Assembly: GCF_030384665.1 (NCBI RefSeq)
Contig: NC_083673.1
Location: 1,807,501-1,871,500 of the forward strand
Reading direction: 5' to 3'
Source of the DNA: Lodderomyces elongisporus
Taxonomy: Eukaryota > Ascomycota > Pichiomycetes > Serinales > Debaryomycetaceae
Length of the DNA stretch: 64,000 bases
Positions 32,395 through 43,200 of this stretch are shown in pieces. The stretch's first letter is position 1; each line of letters opens with the position of its first letter. The notes under the pieces are model-generated. The model did no database searches and was not told the origin of the DNA. It saw only the letters and a list, made by a program, of their open reading frames with translations. A program made the position numbers and the translations under genes.

Positions 32395-35328
32395 ATGGCA
32401 TGGGAAAAGCGAACAAGACCATGCTGCAACTGCAAAAAGTCAAAGGTCAAATGTGTTTATGATGGAACGTTACCATGTCAGCGATGCCTCAAGAGCGGTC
32501 AAGCTGCGACATGTCAGTTTGTCACAAAGCTCCCCTCTTTAAAACTTCCGGCATTAGATCGTGATAACCATCGATCAACAACAACAGCAACATCATCATC
32601 GCCGTCATCATCATCAATATCAGCGGCAGCGAGTGCATCCACATCAGCTATACCAACAACGACAACGTCTTCTAAATCTTCCTTCTTTGCATCTACTAGT
32701 ACGGGACGGCCGTTGAATTCAATACATCCAATAAGTCTTCTGAATAATGTGCACAATGCAACACGATCCGATGCATCACAACATTTTGGCCAAAGAATAG
32801 TACAACCACTGATACCAGCGCACCTTCCAGGGCCAGTATTGCCAAGTAGAACATTACATCCCCCAGTGGTTGCAACAGAGAACACGTTTCAACATGTAAT
32901 AGCACCGCTGCGGCCAAATTTACCTACTACTAATGCCGCCTTGAGCCGACAGCATCTAAATACGTCCATGAGTAATGGATACGATTGGAAACTGCTGATT
33001 GAAGAACGGATGAACTCATTCGATAGCAAAATAGACGGAATCATGGATTTTCTTAAATCAAGTCAAAATCGAATACAACAGAATCAACTTCCTATGCCGC
33101 AAAATAAGTCACAACCGCAGCACTCGCTAAACAATGAGTACCAAACACGATCTGAATTGAGTCAGCAAGATTTTTTACTATCGTCGACTTCTTCTGGAAT
33201 TCGGGAAAACTCGATATTGCCATCAAATTCTCCGCCATTGCGACCACCACATCCACTGCAACCGGCGTCGTTATCATCGACATCCCCATCGTCGTCAACA
33301 TCGTCGCCGTCGTCTTCAATAACGCATTCTCCAAAAGTAACATATTCTTCTGTCACAACTAATTCAAACTTGAAAAGACCACATGCAGAGGATCATCTTC
33401 ATGCTGCAAGTAAAAGACATAAAGTTTTAGATTTGAACGCTCTTAATCGTCCCCCAATCCCAAAAGACTTTCGAGATGGGTTTATTACCAAAAAAAATGC
33501 TAAAGAGTTGTTCAAGTTTTTTGACACATACATTTCACAGCAACTATTTGGCTTTGAAATTTCAAAATTCAAAATCAACGAAATTTGGGACACTTGTCCT
33601 GTGCTTGTGTGTGCTGTTTGCGCCATTGCTTCAATCCACCATCCCAAGCTATGCAAAAAATCCGAGCAATTGCAAGTTTATCTTCGGGAGCTTTGTGGAA
33701 CTCTATTTTTCTTAAACCGACCAAAGCTGAAACCAGAGGCATACAACACAATTGTTGCATTGATATTGTGTAGCTTTTGGCTTTCTGACTCTCAAATGTT
33801 TACTGGTTTGGCTTTGCAGATTGCTAAAGAATATGGCTTTAATAAATCATCTAATCCCAATAACGAAAAAGGGCAAGAGCAAAGCACGAGGAATAGTAAG
33901 GAAGATTTAAAATTGTGGTATTTATTGTATGTATTAGATGGACAACAGAGCATGGCTTTTCACAGAGACCCATTGTTCAATGGCCAAGAATATACATTAA
34001 AGCACAGTAAAGAGCTTTTGATTTCAGAAAAAAGCGGTAGCAATAGTGGTGATGAAGGTGATGAAGGTAATGAAGGTAATGAAGGTAATGATGATGATCA
34101 TCATCATCATGATCATGATGGTAATGCAGATTTAGATGTTTCGAAGATTAAACAACCGTCTTTGTCAAGTACAACTACTACGGCCGCTGCTGCTGCGGAG
34201 ACTAAAGCCAATACTAGTGGTGGAGTTAAATACAAGGCCAAGTCCGATAGTGAAATTCAGTCACGAGTTATTAAACAACAATTAACGGATTTGCGCTTAG
34301 TATCACAAGTTGAGTACCATCAAGCTTTGAATGAGGCGTTTCGTGGTGATGCGTGGGATTTACTTATGCCGGCCTCATTTGGCATTCCTTCCAAAAGCAA
34401 TCTTGAGTTGGACAAATGGATGGTCTCCTGGACGGTACTTTTGGCCCCTGGAAATTATGGTGCAGTATGGTCGTCAAAAAGTACACTCATTTATTACAAT
34501 TTTGCCAAGATGCACATAAACTCATCAGCGGTAAGGAAGTTAGCTATTAATCCTACCGAGGATGGATCATTTCCTACTTTGGAAGAAAATCTAATTATTG
34601 GAGACAAAAAAGGTGAAAATATAAATACCTTGAATAAAATAAGGCTGGAGGATAACAAGCCTTTGAAATTAAACAAAAGCGGACGCATCGACGATGATGG
34701 AGATACCGATGATTCTGAAACCTCCGATGAAGAGGATGAGGATGATGAGGATGATTTCATATCAAACAAAGAGCTACTTTCTCCTGATGAAGCAGCAATC
34801 AATGCCAACATTGCTCTTAATGCTGCACACACGGTCATCAATTTGGTAATCACGGATAAGGACATTCTTGATAATCTCCGTTATGTACCTGTGCATATCC
34901 ACATTATGTTATACTATGCAGCATTACTTTTGATAAACCCTCCGTCTCGATCCAATAATGTTTCATTCATTTATACAGCAGAGACATACTACGACGAACT
35001 ATTGGATAATTTAAGAGTGGTCAATTTGCTTCGTAAAAGAATTTACAATAACTTGCCTATTGACTCGAAGTTTGGAACGAGATTAATCAAGAGATTGGAA
35101 AGTTTAGAGCTGGAGAAATTAGCGACGATTCAGCAATTTGTTGCGAAATTGCTGGACTCGGACATCAAAAGTTCAATGGAAAAGAAAGTAAATGCACTTT
35201 TGGACCTGAGTGGAAACATCGAAGAATTGATCGATACAAACGATAGTGCAAACGATAGTAGCAAAGCATCTACTCCAAGATTGGAGAAAATCAGTGCTTG
35301 GCCAGGTTCAAACCATGGACATCCATAA
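32395..35328 (+). CDS. Zn2Cys6 transcription factor
   Basis: 977 residues from the ATG at 32395; an upstream in-frame TTG is not a normal start. The zinc cluster opens the protein: Cys10-x2-Cys13-x6-Cys20-x7-Cys28-x2-Cys31-x8-Cys40, with basic KKSKVK between. Then come a Ser/Thr/Pro-rich linker and a middle region (about residues 360-500; DTYISQQLFGFE, WDTCPVLVCAVCAIAS, LCSFWLSDSQMFTGLALQIAKEYGF) that resembles the fungal transcription-factor middle homology region. Acidic and Gly/Asp/His repeats follow (nt 34048-34115; 34695-34757). It probably binds CGG-type half sites and regulates metabolism or stress, but I cannot name the orthologue or the target genes. Confidence 0.9.
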   Translation: MAWEKRTRPCCNCKKSKVKCVYDGTLPCQRCLKSGQAATCQFVTKLPSLKLPALDRDNHRSTTTATSSSPSSSSISAAASASTSAIPTTTTSSKSSFFASTSTGRPLNSIHPISLLNNVHNATRSDASQHFGQRIVQPLIPAHLPGPVLPSRTLHPPVVATENTFQHVIAPLRPNLPTTNAALSRQHLNTSMSNGYDWKLLIEERMNSFDSKIDGIMDFLKSSQNRIQQNQLPMPQNKSQPQHSLNNEYQTRSELSQQDFLLSSTSSGIRENSILPSNSPPLRPPHPLQPASLSSTSPSSSTSSPSSSITHSPKVTYSSVTTNSNLKRPHAEDHLHAASKRHKVLDLNALNRPPIPKDFRDGFITKKNAKELFKFFDTYISQQLFGFEISKFKINEIWDTCPVLVCAVCAIASIHHPKLCKKSEQLQVYLRELCGTLFFLNRPKLKPEAYNTIVALILCSFWLSDSQMFTGLALQIAKEYGFNKSSNPNNEKGQEQSTRNSKEDLKLWYLLYVLDGQQSMAFHRDPLFNGQEYTLKHSKELLISEKSGSNSGDEGDEGNEGNEGNDDDHHHHDHDGNADLDVSKIKQPSLSSTTTTAAAAAETKANTSGGVKYKAKSDSEIQSRVIKQQLTDLRLVSQVEYHQALNEAFRGDAWDLLMPASFGIPSKSNLELDKWMVSWTVLLAPGNYGAVWSSKSTLIYYNFAKMHINSSAVRKLAINPTEDGSFPTLEENLIIGDKKGENINTLNKIRLEDNKPLKLNKSGRIDDDGDTDDSETSDEEDEDDEDDFISNKELLSPDEAAINANIALNAAHTVINLVITDKDILDNLRYVPVHIHIMLYYAALLLINPPSRSNNVSFIYTAETYYDELLDNLRVVNLLRKRIYNNLPIDSKFGTRLIKRLESLELEKLATIQQFVAKLLDSDIKSSMEKKVNALLDLSGNIEELIDTNDSANDSSKASTPRLEKISAWPGSNHGHP

Positions 35329-35502
35329 TAATTCGATATACAATTGTATATAAAGTATACGACACAATATAGAGTATACGACACAGTATAGAGTATACGA
35401 TACAGTATAGGATATTCGATACCATATTACAAGTACACAACACAAAAAACTGAAAAGACTCTGTCCGTTTGTTATATCTGTGTGTTTAATAAATTATACA
35501 AA
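35329..35502. repeat. Imperfect 18-mer repeat between convergent genes
   Basis: In the short gap between convergent genes, units resembling AGAGTATACGACACAGTAT recur about four times at 35353-35430 with drift. They probably form part of the 3' regions of both genes. Confidence 0.7.
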
Positions 35503-37926
35503 TCAATGGATGAAAACTTCGTTTAGCAAATCATCGACACTCGCCCTTTCGGTGGGGTCCCATACAAACATCTTTTGTAAAAACTCCAAAAACTGTTTTC
35601 TCTTTAAGGAATGGTTCGAACTCGCTGTGCTAATACCCAAACTCATTTCCAAACTTTTTGAATTTAGGCGAAATTGTTTCTTCGCGCTGTAGGGATCGGT
35701 AGTGGACGCCTTATAGTGGTTCAAAATGTTCATGTTGATTTTGCCATTTATGTCAAATATTCTGTACAACAATGTCTTTTTCAACTGACTGGTGCTTGGA
35801 AATTTATTTATCGACTCTATGTTCTTTGTCGAAAAAACTTGCAAAGATTTGGATTGCTGAGACCGCAACTTTAATATTGTGGAGGACTTTGGAGCACCCA
35901 AAATTTCCAATATTAAGCCAACTTGGTCAATTTCATTTTTACCAGGGAACAATGGCGCTCCGGTAAATAACTCAGCAAGGACACATCCAACAGACCATAT
36001 ATCAATTTTGCTATCGTAATCGGCTCCAATGATAATCTCTGGTGCTCTATAAAACCTAGATTGAATATATGTAAAAGTTTTTTCATTGTAAAAGCATGAT
36101 GACCCAAAATCAATTAGCTTAACGGTTATATTCGAAGACAATGGGTCACTTGGAAGTTTTAGCATCACATTCTCTGGCTTTATATCGCAGTGGATGATTT
36201 TTAGGTTATGAAGGAATCTTAGACCTTGCAATATTTGGCGTGCAAATGGCTCAATCAAACTTACAGAGAGTCCTTGGAATTTTGTTATTTCGAGTAAGGA
36301 GTATAAGTTAAGTGAAAGTAATTCTGTTGCAATGCAAACATGGCTCCTGAAATTGAACTGATTATAAAAGTTAATCACATTAGGGTGACCACCATTATCT
36401 CTTATCAATTTCAACATCTTGATCTCGTTTACAGACTGCATTGATGAGCTCAAGTTGTTATTGATAATCTTGACCGCTACAAGACTATTACCGACAAATT
36501 TATGATCCCTCGCCAAAACAACGTTACCAAATGAACCATTACCAATGTTTCGTAAAACTTGGTATCGGTACCCAATGTGGTCATTAGGAATTACTTTGTA
36601 GTTCCCATTACTATCATCAAAACCGAAATTATCTTCATAGCTCGTTAAATTTATTTCTCGCAGTGATGCTTGTGGTACATAATAAACCTTTTCTTTCCTC
36701 AAGACTTCACCTCTTTCGTATATATTGAGATTGTTGAGCGATATATCCTTTGCCTGCAAAGGCGCTTTTAACAGCCCTGGCTCTACTTCGGGGCTCACTG
36801 AAATGGTGTAATCTGTAAACAAGTCGGGGTCTCGCTGGTATAATATTTGATTTAGTTGAATATAACTTTCAATTTTGGGCCTGCTCGTGACTCTTCGTGG
36901 TGTTTGAATACGTGGTGGGCTCTCAGCTCCTCGGATCTCTACTTCACGTATTGGTTTTCTTGGAGAATAAAGCCGTTGAAATACATTCTGTGGCTGATTT
37001 TGTATAAAGGGTTTACTATTAAATTGGCCTGTAGTTTTGAACTTTATAGGGGAAATATCCATTTTGTCGTCGTTATGATAATTATCTCTGAAACACGGCA
37101 GTAGTTTGTTTGTTGTTCCAGATGCTTCAGATGCTTCAGATGCTCCTATTTTATCTGGTATATTCGGCGATCTTGTTACCCTTGCTACTTCTGGTGTTGT
37201 TCTTTGCGCTACTGCTGAGGCTGTAACTCCTCCAAAGTCCCCATTAAAATCACGGATATTAGTTATGTCGCTAGGCTTCTTTAAAGTATGACTGTTGCTG
37301 TTGCTGCTACTGTTTGCAAAGGGATGCCGCCTTGTCCGCACAGTATGTGACAAATGCCGTGAATACTCGAGTCTCTTTTTAGCTGCTGAAGAGGTACCTA
37401 TGGATGGAGTTGTTGTTGTTGGTGGTGGTGGTGGTGCTAGTGGTGGTGCTCCTGCTGGTGCTCCTGCTGCTACTCCTGCTGCTGTTGTTGTTATTGATGA
37501 TGATGATGATGATGATGCCGCTGATGGTCTCATAAGTTGTGATGCATAAGAATTGGATACGAATGGGCTTCTTGTTGAGTTTTGTCTCCTTTGTATGGAT
37601 GAAGAAGTTTCCTTCATGAATGAAAACTGATAGATTTTCTTTGGATTTTGTTGTTCCGACATGGCACATTGTGGTGAGTTAGTGAAAGATGTGTGAGAAG
37701 GGATGGTACTCTGTGATTTAAATTCCTTGATAGGTGCCCTGTGTGGCGTTTGCGATATATAGTTCGGTCGTTCATTATAGGACATGGATTTGTCAAATCC
37801 TTGCAGCTGCTGATGCTGATAATGCTGATGACGATACTGCTGATGCTGCGAAGGACTCTCAGTGCATTTGTGCGGAGAGGACTTGTTGATGCTAATCTGA
37901 GATAGCTTCTCTTCCACCAACACCAT
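35503..37926 (-). CDS. Class II DYRK-family kinase (Pom1/DYRK2-like)
   Basis: 807 residues. The C-terminal kinase domain (about 460-805) contains NIGNGSFGNV, a VAVKI lysine, HCDIKPEN with catalytic Asp581, DFGSS, and an activation loop TYIQSRFYRAPE whose YxQ tyrosine is the DYRK autophosphorylation site. A DYRK-homology box just before it (VIPNDHIGYRYQVL) is typical of class II DYRKs (animal DYRK2/3, fission yeast Pom1) rather than Yak1. The long N-terminal half is disordered, with Ser, Ala/Pro and Asn repeats and basic Ser-Pro sites. The subfamily call follows from the DH box; cellular role (polarity, cell-cycle or stress) is inference from relatives. The start is the first ATG. Confidence 0.92.
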   Translation of the reverse strand: MVLVEEKLSQISINKSSPHKCTESPSQHQQYRHQHYQHQQLQGFDKSMSYNERPNYISQTPHRAPIKEFKSQSTIPSHTSFTNSPQCAMSEQQNPKKIYQFSFMKETSSSIQRRQNSTRSPFVSNSYASQLMRPSAASSSSSSSITTTAAGVAAGAPAGAPPLAPPPPPTTTTPSIGTSSAAKKRLEYSRHLSHTVRTRRHPFANSSSNSNSHTLKKPSDITNIRDFNGDFGGVTASAVAQRTTPEVARVTRSPNIPDKIGASEASEASGTTNKLLPCFRDNYHNDDKMDISPIKFKTTGQFNSKPFIQNQPQNVFQRLYSPRKPIREVEIRGAESPPRIQTPRRVTSRPKIESYIQLNQILYQRDPDLFTDYTISVSPEVEPGLLKAPLQAKDISLNNLNIYERGEVLRKEKVYYVPQASLREINLTSYEDNFGFDDSNGNYKVIPNDHIGYRYQVLRNIGNGSFGNVVLARDHKFVGNSLVAVKIINNNLSSSMQSVNEIKMLKLIRDNGGHPNVINFYNQFNFRSHVCIATELLSLNLYSLLEITKFQGLSVSLIEPFARQILQGLRFLHNLKIIHCDIKPENVMLKLPSDPLSSNITVKLIDFGSSCFYNEKTFTYIQSRFYRAPEIIIGADYDSKIDIWSVGCVLAELFTGAPLFPGKNEIDQVGLILEILGAPKSSTILKLRSQQSKSLQVFSTKNIESINKFPSTSQLKKTLLYRIFDINGKINMNILNHYKASTTDPYSAKKQFRLNSKSLEMSLGISTASSNHSLKRKQFLEFLQKMFVWDPTERASVDDLLNEVFIH

Positions 37927-38089
37927 TTTTTCTGCACCTTGGTAAAAGTTATAAATTATAGATCTGAACTTGAATATATATTGATAGGAGAGTTCAATTA
38001 AAGTTGACCATTTCTAAGAGCATTAATATTCGACAGGCTGGTTTACTCTCTAATTTTGATTCCGATTTTCCACTTAACGTGTGTGTGTA

Positions 38090-38120
<31 letters not shown>

Positions 38121-38431
38121 CAGATCAGGAAAAGGGGAGAGTGAGGTATTAAATGTAAACAAAAGAAATAAAAAATAAAAAAAATAAAAAATAAAAAATA
38201 AAAAATAAAAAATAAAAAATAAAAAAAGGCACTGCACATTTTCATTTCATTTAAAAATAAAACGAAGCCGGGTAAGTATATAATGAGAAATGTGCAGAAA
38301 TAAATACATCTAATATTGACTAGTACTGTCAAGCATTAACTATCATACGCCAGTTGGAAAAAAAATATAAAACAGAAGAAAGCAAATCATTTTAGATCAT
38401 GATTATGGATTCTTGTTTTTCTCATTCTATA
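37927..38431. other. Intergenic, MOD5 to DYRK gene
   Basis: 505 bases. A GT microsatellite lies at about 38080-38119 and an AAAAAAT heptamer array at 38166-38226. The MOD5 3' end and DYRK promoter are presumably here. No gene recognised. Confidence 0.6.
38166..38226. repeat. Heptamer array AAAAAAT, about eight units
   Basis: About eight A6T units, one lengthened to A8T, in the spacer between MOD5 and the DYRK gene. It is another member of the A-rich heptamer family in this window. Confidence 0.88.
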
Positions 38432-39002
38432 CTATTCTAGTTCCAAATCCCTCTTTTTCGCTTCCTTCAACTTGATCATTTCTTCAATGTGGCCACGTTT
38501 CTTTGAAGCAGCAATAGCCCTTCTATGGCGCCGACTATTAAGATGTTCGATCCACAATTCTTCGCCCACAGCAACTAATGGTTGGCCATTTTTAGCTGTA
38601 CAAAGTTCACAAGTGAAGTGCTTCCATTTGGTGTTGGCATTGAGATTTTTATTACTCTTTGCATGTTTAGCATCGTTTGCTAATAAATCCTGTAACTTCT
38701 CGGGTACCATTTCAAAATCATTATTACCACTTAAAAATTTCAAAGCTATCTCTAGTCCTCGATTGCGCACACTCGTATCCCACTGTGATAAATCAGTTGC
38801 ATCGAGTATACATAGTTGTCCGCCATTTTCGTAATTAAATTTTGCTTCTTTTTCGAGCTCCAAACTCAATGTCTTTTGTATCCATTTTACTTGATACTTT
38901 GCATACTGACGGGTTCGGATTTTCATTCTGTCAACTCCAGAGTCAAATGCTTTTGTTTTCATACGTTCTTCCTTTGCTACTGCTCCTTGTTTATCAGCCA
39001 AC

Positions 39003-39072
<70 letters not shown>

Positions 39073-39919
39073 CCTCGAGCCAAGGAAGAAACTCTTTAAA
39101 TCCAATTACTTGATATATTCCCGAGGTGCAATCGGCCCCCCTGGCTTTGTAGCTACTGTAAAGATTGTTGATTTCGTCTACTGCGCCGGTTTGCATCATT
39201 GTGTCGACACGCAGATCTAATCGTTTACTCAACTCGGTCATCTCGGAATAGAGCCAAAATACAATTGTATTGTACTTTAATGAGCTCTCTTCCAACTCAC
39301 CAATTTTCTGTTCGTGGTATATTGTTGATGGTTTTTGCCCAGTGGTGTACCAAATCTCTAGTGCACGTCGTAGTTTCCTTTGGTCTTGCGGGTGGAATTT
39401 TTCCGCGATAATGGGATCAACATCTTTAAGTGTCTTAAACAACTCATCAACTGGACCGTCTAGGATACTCAATTCTTCAGCAGTCAACTCGCGCTCTTTA
39501 ACCTTAGTGCTATCCATTGTCTTGTTTTTAAATAGCAACGATTGCAAGTAATAATGAGTGCCACCCACTACTATGGGGACTTTATCTCGTTTGTGTATAT
39601 CCTCTATTGCTGCATTTGCATCCTGCGTGAATTTATGGATGAAATACTCGTCAGTCCAATCAACATAATCAATAACGTGATGCGGAACACCTTCCCTCTC
39701 CAAAACTGGGTGCTTGTTGGTTATAATATCCAAACCTTTGTAAACTTGCATCGAGTCTGCATTGATGATTTCTCCATTGATACGTTTCGCCAAGTCTATA
39801 CTAAATTGAGATTTTCCAACACCAGTGGTTCCTACTATACTTATTATGGGTTTCTTACCCTTGGGCTTTAAAGAAGACATTGAAGCTGGATTTATGAAGC
39901 GTGATAGTCTCAGAATCAT
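38432..39919 (-). CDS. MOD5: tRNA isopentenyltransferase Mod5
   Basis: 495 residues. Transfers dimethylallyl to A37 of UNN-reading tRNAs. The P-loop GTTGVGKS is at residues 30-37, followed by INADSMQVYKGLDI with the catalytic Asp, then TNKHP and GGTHYY, all hallmarks of the family. The C-terminus has the eukaryotic CxxC...HxxxxxH zinc finger (FTCELC ... EHLNSRRHRR). Two in-frame start codons, Met1 and Met14 (ATG at 39878-39880), mirror S. cerevisiae MOD5, where Met1 gives the mitochondrial form and Met12 the cytosolic/nuclear form. An oddity is a run of about 24 serines (TCA codons) at about residues 282-306. Confidence 0.97.
39003..39072. repeat. ATG/TCA trinucleotide run within MOD5
   Basis: About 23 uninterrupted trinucleotides, coding poly-Ser on the minus strand inside the enzyme. 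The reading frame is kept. It uses TCA, not CTG, for serine. Confidence 0.95.
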
Positions 39920-40289
39920 CCGCTACAATCAACATTACTTGGTCGAGATGTTGTTGTAAGGACTCTAAATCTGTAAATTGCGCAGCGCATCACGTCTCAT
40001 CACGTCGCATCCCGTCGCATTGTCTTTACTATACATGAAAAAACATGTAGCAGCTTTCAAACATGGTGTACGAGTCACAATTTCATTTTGTATTTCTTTT
40101 TTTAATTATTATTTTTCTTTAAGTTCTTTTCCTATTTTGTTCACATTTATAAAAGTCACAAGAACAAGAACAGAATAAGAGGCAAAAGAAAGAAAGAAGA
40201 AAATAAAAAAGACAATTTCTCATATTCTTAAACATACAACAGTCTGTACACCTTCATAATTACTAATACTAGTACTACTACTACTACTA
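39920..40289. other. Intergenic, MOD5 upstream region
   Basis: 370 bases. It contains repeats of CGTCKCATC (39990-40017), a GAAA-rich tract and a short ACT trinucleotide run at 40265-40292 touching the stop of the neighbouring gene. No gene recognised. Confidence 0.6.
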
Positions 40290-43200
40290 CTACTTTTTCC
40301 AAAAAAGACCCAGCCACCAACTGGAATTTGAAAGGTCTCCCACCTTCTTCTCTGCATCTTTAAAATTTTTTTGACTTGGTAAAAGATCTATCAAGTCTGT
40401 AATTTCTGGTGCAGAATTGGCATCTCTTGCTTCTTCAGACAACGAAGGTTTTGTCGTTGGTCTACTAGCAGCAAGTACACGGTCAGCATTCTCCAAAGTC
40501 TCGACTGAACCAGCAGTGTTGGTTTTCTTCTCATTTACCTCAGCTCCCCTTGTTTCATCAATATAGTAGCTGATGCCAATAAGACCCAATGCTATAACCG
40601 TCATAGCTTTTAGCATATCTGTCATTGCTTTCCGAGAGCCACCGTCGTTTGGCCCCTCGGCGCGAATAGTCACATATTGACGGCCATCTCTAACTTCCGT
40701 GTCCACCACTTTCCAATTTTGTGCCTGTAATTGCTCAACACTCCAGTCGTACGCTTCTTTAGCACGAAGCTCGCTATCTTTTTCAGCCTTTGCTTTTTGT
40801 AAATACTTTTCCAATTTGGCAACATCAAGCACAAAATTGGAGTGTGTCTCTTTCTCTTGCTCTTCCCTCTGGTCTTTGAATTTTTCTGGTGTTTTTTGCA
40901 ACCTATTTGTGTTTGAAAATTCTGCTAAGTCAGGTGAATCAGCTGGGACTTGTTCATTTTCTATATTCCTTTGAATTTGAGAATGTTCACTACGAGCAAT
41001 ATCATCAGGAGTGGTGGTGCTGGTGGTGCTAGTGGTGCTGGTGGTGCTGGTGGTGCTGGTGGTGCTGGTGGTGCTGGTAGTGGTGGTGACAGGTTCATTT
41101 ATCTGTCTTGGACTGTTATTATTAATAACTGGCTTATTGATTTGACCTTCTAAAGCGGAAACTGTGGTTGGAGCCATTATTGCCTCTTCAATTACTTCTT
41201 CGGTAATCAAAAAGTCCAAGAATGCTCGTCCTTTAACATTTGTTTCAAACAAATTTTGAAGCTTTGCCTTTAACCTAAGCATTCGAAATGCCTCCTTTGT
41301 ACTTTCCTCCTCGTCTTTTCCTATAGATTGTGCAAAATGCTCTCCCACAATATCATCCAAAACACGAATAATTGTGCTCTCTTCGCTATCTTTGAACAGC
41401 TGCACACCTAAGAGGCCCTTCAAGGATAAAAGCTCAGGTATATAGTCACGTAATGGAGATTTTTTCCATGACTGATCAACACTCTCCAACTTTTTCAAAT
41501 TTGCTTTACTTTGTGCTTTACTCGGTGCTTTACTCTGTGCTTTACTCTGTGCTTTACTCTGTGTTTCCAGTTTCTTAGACTTTTGCTTTTCAAATTGTTC
41601 AAAAGCATCGTAACTAACAATAACTGTATCGAGGATTTCCAAACAATCGATTGAGTTGCCAGAGCTAAATTCAATCAACTTTGATCTCAATTTTAAGAAA
41701 CTACTCACGTCTAGTTTGGGATGAACAGTCTCGTCCTCTGTGATTTCGTCCAAAACTGTTTCCATTGCATTTAACACCTCACCCTTGTCACTAAAACTTT
41801 GCACTTGGCTTTTCAAAAACTTAATTTCATTTGTGTGACGATCAAGATGTAACCAGTCTGGAATTTGCCTATATACCAAGGATTTTTTCTCTTTAGAAAA
41901 GGCAACTCTTACCATACCTTCTTTGTCAGTATTAATTTGTTTTTCTTCCACCTCATTAATTGACACTAAATTTATTTTCTTCTCCTTCTCCTTCTCCTTC
42001 TCCGTCTTCTTCTGCAACATTTGTCTTTCAAAATTGGTAAAGGCATCCTGGTTGATCATAACGGTATTCAAAATGTTTAAACAATCTTGAGTATTTCCGT
42101 TGGCAAACTCCATCAATTTGGATCTCAACTTGATAAAACTACCTCCATTGAGTTCTGGATACATATTTGCATCTTTTGTTACAAGCTCCATCAATTCGTG
42201 TGCCTTTTGCAATACCTGATCCTTGTCATTGAAATCACCAACATGTTTCTTCAAAAATGCAATTTCATCGACATGGCGTTCGAGGTGTAACCAATCGGGC
42301 ATCTGCTTATAAGTGCTGAATCCATTTGCATTCAAGAATTCGGAATTTGCAAACTTTTGCAAAGGATTCTTGAGTGAATCAATACTCAGTTTCTTGGTTA
42401 TATTATTAGTGATTGCATCCATCTCACTTGCAGAAGCAACTACGCGATGAGTTTGTAATGTCTTTTCGTCAACTTGAGATTCAAATTCTTTTGGATTCTG
42501 AATTTGTGGCTTGTCTTTAGACTCTAAATCGATATTCATTTCTGTAATAGCTGCATCCAGAATTGTATCAAATCCTTCACTTTCTTCGTAGTATTCTGGA
42601 AGTGGTTCAACCGAGTCTAAAAGTTCAAAAGAGTTATTTTTATCAAATGTTAGTGCTGAGGCAGCTAGTTTCAATTTGCATGCCAAATAGACAAATTTGT
42701 CTGTTTGCCATTGATCAAATACGCTAGTTTCCAATATTGATTCAATGAAATCGTCAATACGAGCTATTGCAACTTGTTTGTTAGCAAAGGAGCCACCAAC
42801 GATATCTTTGATAAGCATAAACTCGTCAAAGTTTTCATCCAATTCGATAAACTCAAATATCAGAAGTGGCAAAGCATCCATTTTTTTATCGTGTTCAAAG
42901 TCAATCATTGTGTCTAGCATTACCATGGCATATGAGTCCATGTCACTAATCTGTTGCATTCTATTCCGAACAACTTGTGCTAAAGAATCTGATATGCCAC
43001 TTTTATTTTTTCTGAGGAATTTGTTATCCTTGAGTAGCTCATTAATGATGTTGTTTTCAATTGTTGAAATTTGTTTAAAGTAGGAGTGGTGGTGTTTCTC
43101 TTTGGTTACACTGTCTTTAACTTTAATCATTTGCTCTAATTGGTTGAGTAATGTATCAATTTTGTAATCACCAATTTGGTTTGATAGAATGCTCGCATCT

